This document shows positions 63,130-64,000 of a stretch of 64,000 bases of DNA, one piece after another (position 1 is the stretch's first letter; each line of letters starts with the position of its first letter). Below the pieces are notes generated by a model. It saw only the letters and a list, made by a program, of their open reading frames with translations, was not told where the DNA came from and made no database searches. The stretch is taken from contig NZ_SKCJ01000001.1 in assembly GCF_005434975.1 (NCBI RefSeq), positions 124,001 to 188,000 of the forward strand, read 5' to 3'. Position numbers and translations under genes: made by a program. The DNA is from Parerythrobacter lutipelagi (GTDB lineage Bacteria; Pseudomonadota; Alphaproteobacteria; Sphingomonadales; Sphingomonadaceae).

Positions 63130-63531
63130 ATGATCATCGGCGTTGGATCCGACCTGTGCAATATCGAGCGCATCCAGAACTCGCTCGACCGGTTCGGCGA
63201 GCGGTTCGAAAACCGTGTCTTCACCGAAATCGAGCGGGCCAAGGCACAGAGACGGCCTTTCACCATCGCCGGGACCTACGCAAAGCGTTTTGCCGCCAAG
63301 GAAGCATTCTCAAAAGCCGTCGGGACAGGTTTTCGGCGCGGCGTTTTCATGAAGGACATTGGCGTTGTGAATGCGCCTTCGGGTGCTCCGACGCTGAAAC
63401 TCGAAGGCGGGGCGGCAATTCGGCTTGCTGAAATGGTGCCGCATGGCCATGAGGCACTTATTCATCTCACCCTCACCGACGACCATCCATGGGCGCAGGC
63501 TTACGTGATCATCGAGGCCCGCCCACTCTAA
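63130..63531 (+). CDS. acpS: holo-[acyl-carrier-protein] synthase
   Basis: 133 residues, ATG after GAGGA. AcpS motifs are [14 protein letters not shown] (metal-binding Asp) and [15 protein letters not shown] (FAAKEAxxKA). It attaches 4'-phosphopantetheine from CoA to acyl carrier protein. It lies 24 bp after pdxJ and 15 bp before lepB in the same direction. Confidence 0.97.
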   Translation: MIIGVGSDLCNIERIQNSLDRFGERFENRVFTEIERAKAQRRPFTIAGTYAKRFAAKEAFSKAVGTGFRRGVFMKDIGVVNAPSGAPTLKLEGGAAIRLAEMVPHGHEALIHLTLTDDHPWAQAYVIIEARPL

Positions 63532-63546
63532 TCCGGCTCCCTGCAA

Positions 63547-64000
63547 GTGACTGAACTCATCACTGAAATCGAACCCCTCGAAGCGCCTGAAACCGATCCC
63601 ACCGAAGACGGCGCTGACGAAAAAGAACCGATCAACTGGTTCGCGGAAATTCGCGGGCTGGCCCTGATGCTGCTCGCGGTACTCGGCTTTCACAGCTTCA
63701 TTGCCAAGCCATTCTATATTCCGTCGACCTCAATGGTCCCCAATCTGCTCGTCGGCGACCGGCTGATCGTGAGCAAATATCCCTATGGCTGGTCTTGGGT
63801 ATCGGCATCCTTCCACGTGCTGCCACGAGGCACTACGCGAATCTGGCCCGACACTCCGGAATATGGCGATGTGGTGATTGCCGTGCCGCCCGGCCGCGAC
63901 GAGGATTATATCAAGCGGGTTGTTGGTTTGCCGGGCGATACGATCGAAGTGCGCAACGGCCAGATCATTCTCAATGGCCAGCCGGTCCGGCAGGAAGTCG
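63547..64000 (+). CDS. lepB: signal peptidase I, 3' end missing
   Basis: The gene starts at GTG 63547 and runs off the window after 151 codons. An acidic N-terminal tail of about 35 residues is followed by one membrane helix (LALMLLAVLGFHSFIAKPF). The catalytic Ser is in IPSTSMVPNLLVGDRLIVSK and the Lys of the dyad in DYIKRVVGLPGD, as in all bacterial type I signal peptidases. It removes signal peptides of exported proteins. The downstream part is not visible. Confidence 0.93.
   Translation, partial: MTELITEIEPLEAPETDPTEDGADEKEPINWFAEIRGLALMLLAVLGFHSFIAKPFYIPSTSMVPNLLVGDRLIVSKYPYGWSWVSASFHVLPRGTTRIWPDTPEYGDVVIAVPPGRDEDYIKRVVGLPGDTIEVRNGQIILNGQPVRQEV

Overview
The window is 64 kb of GC-rich, densely coding chromosome from an alphaproteobacterium, most likely an aerobic Sphingomonadales member of the Erythrobacter/Altererythrobacter type. 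I base this on gene content: a class I (archaeal-type) lysyl-tRNA synthetase, an aa3 cytochrome oxidase operon with ctaB, coxF, ctaG, ctaE, DUF983 and SURF1 genes, L21 with a long Ala/Lys tail, and many small Sphingomonadales-type conserved proteins. Species cannot be read from the sequence. I see no rRNA, tRNA, insertion sequence, prophage or CRISPR array. Most genes are core or common lineage genes.

Layout. 1-9 kb: end of a MATE exporter, a secreted M28 peptidase, ettA, an unrecognised zinc-ribbon membrane protein, an FMN-binding oxidase-like protein, an Arg-rich RcnB-type protein, a b561-type cytochrome and a 2OG-Fe(II) dioxygenase. 9-14.7 kb: lysK, then a copper-resistance block (copA-copB diverging from a CsoR-type repressor across a perfect 17-bp operator) and a TM2 protein. 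14.8-24.9 kb: a DinG-like helicase, a SixA-like phosphatase, soxR diverging from a VOC gene across a SoxR box, an amidohydrolase, an SRAP protein, ubiA, rsmE, gshA and a monooxygenase-fold protein. 24.9-32.2 kb: an ICMT-like membrane protein, bamB with its TPR partner, a glycosyltransferase, a hydrolase and selO.

32.2-39.8 kb is the most accessory part: a 1,209-residue trimeric autotransporter adhesin with about 70 head repeats and a very short stalk, a small secreted protein just downstream, and a lone astD-like dehydrogenase. 40-46.2 kb: rarD, pyrC, a patatin, ygfZ, and a TetR repressor beside two tandem PF10118-type proteins, the second under a promoter buried in a 39-bp palindrome. 46.2-51.9 kb: rplU-rpmA with a GNAT gene, small membrane and lipoprotein genes, and moaE-moaD-moaA-(unknown)-folB.

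51.5-61.6 kb is a long leftward series: ctaC, ctaD, an epoxide-hydrolase-like gene, ctaB, a 39-residue coxF-like gene, ctaG, ctaE, DUF983, SURF1, thrC, a methyltransferase and a SecD-P1-like lipoprotein. Stop/start overlaps are frequent and suggest translational coupling. 61.8-64 kb: pyrE-pdxJ-acpS-lepB rightward, with lepB cut by the window edge.

I found no clear multi-gene system that is wholly new. The best leads are the TetR/PF10118 pair with its operator, the head-dominated adhesin, the FNR-type box before a small membrane protein next to the molybdopterin genes, the unnamed gene between folB and moaA, and the zinc-ribbon membrane protein.
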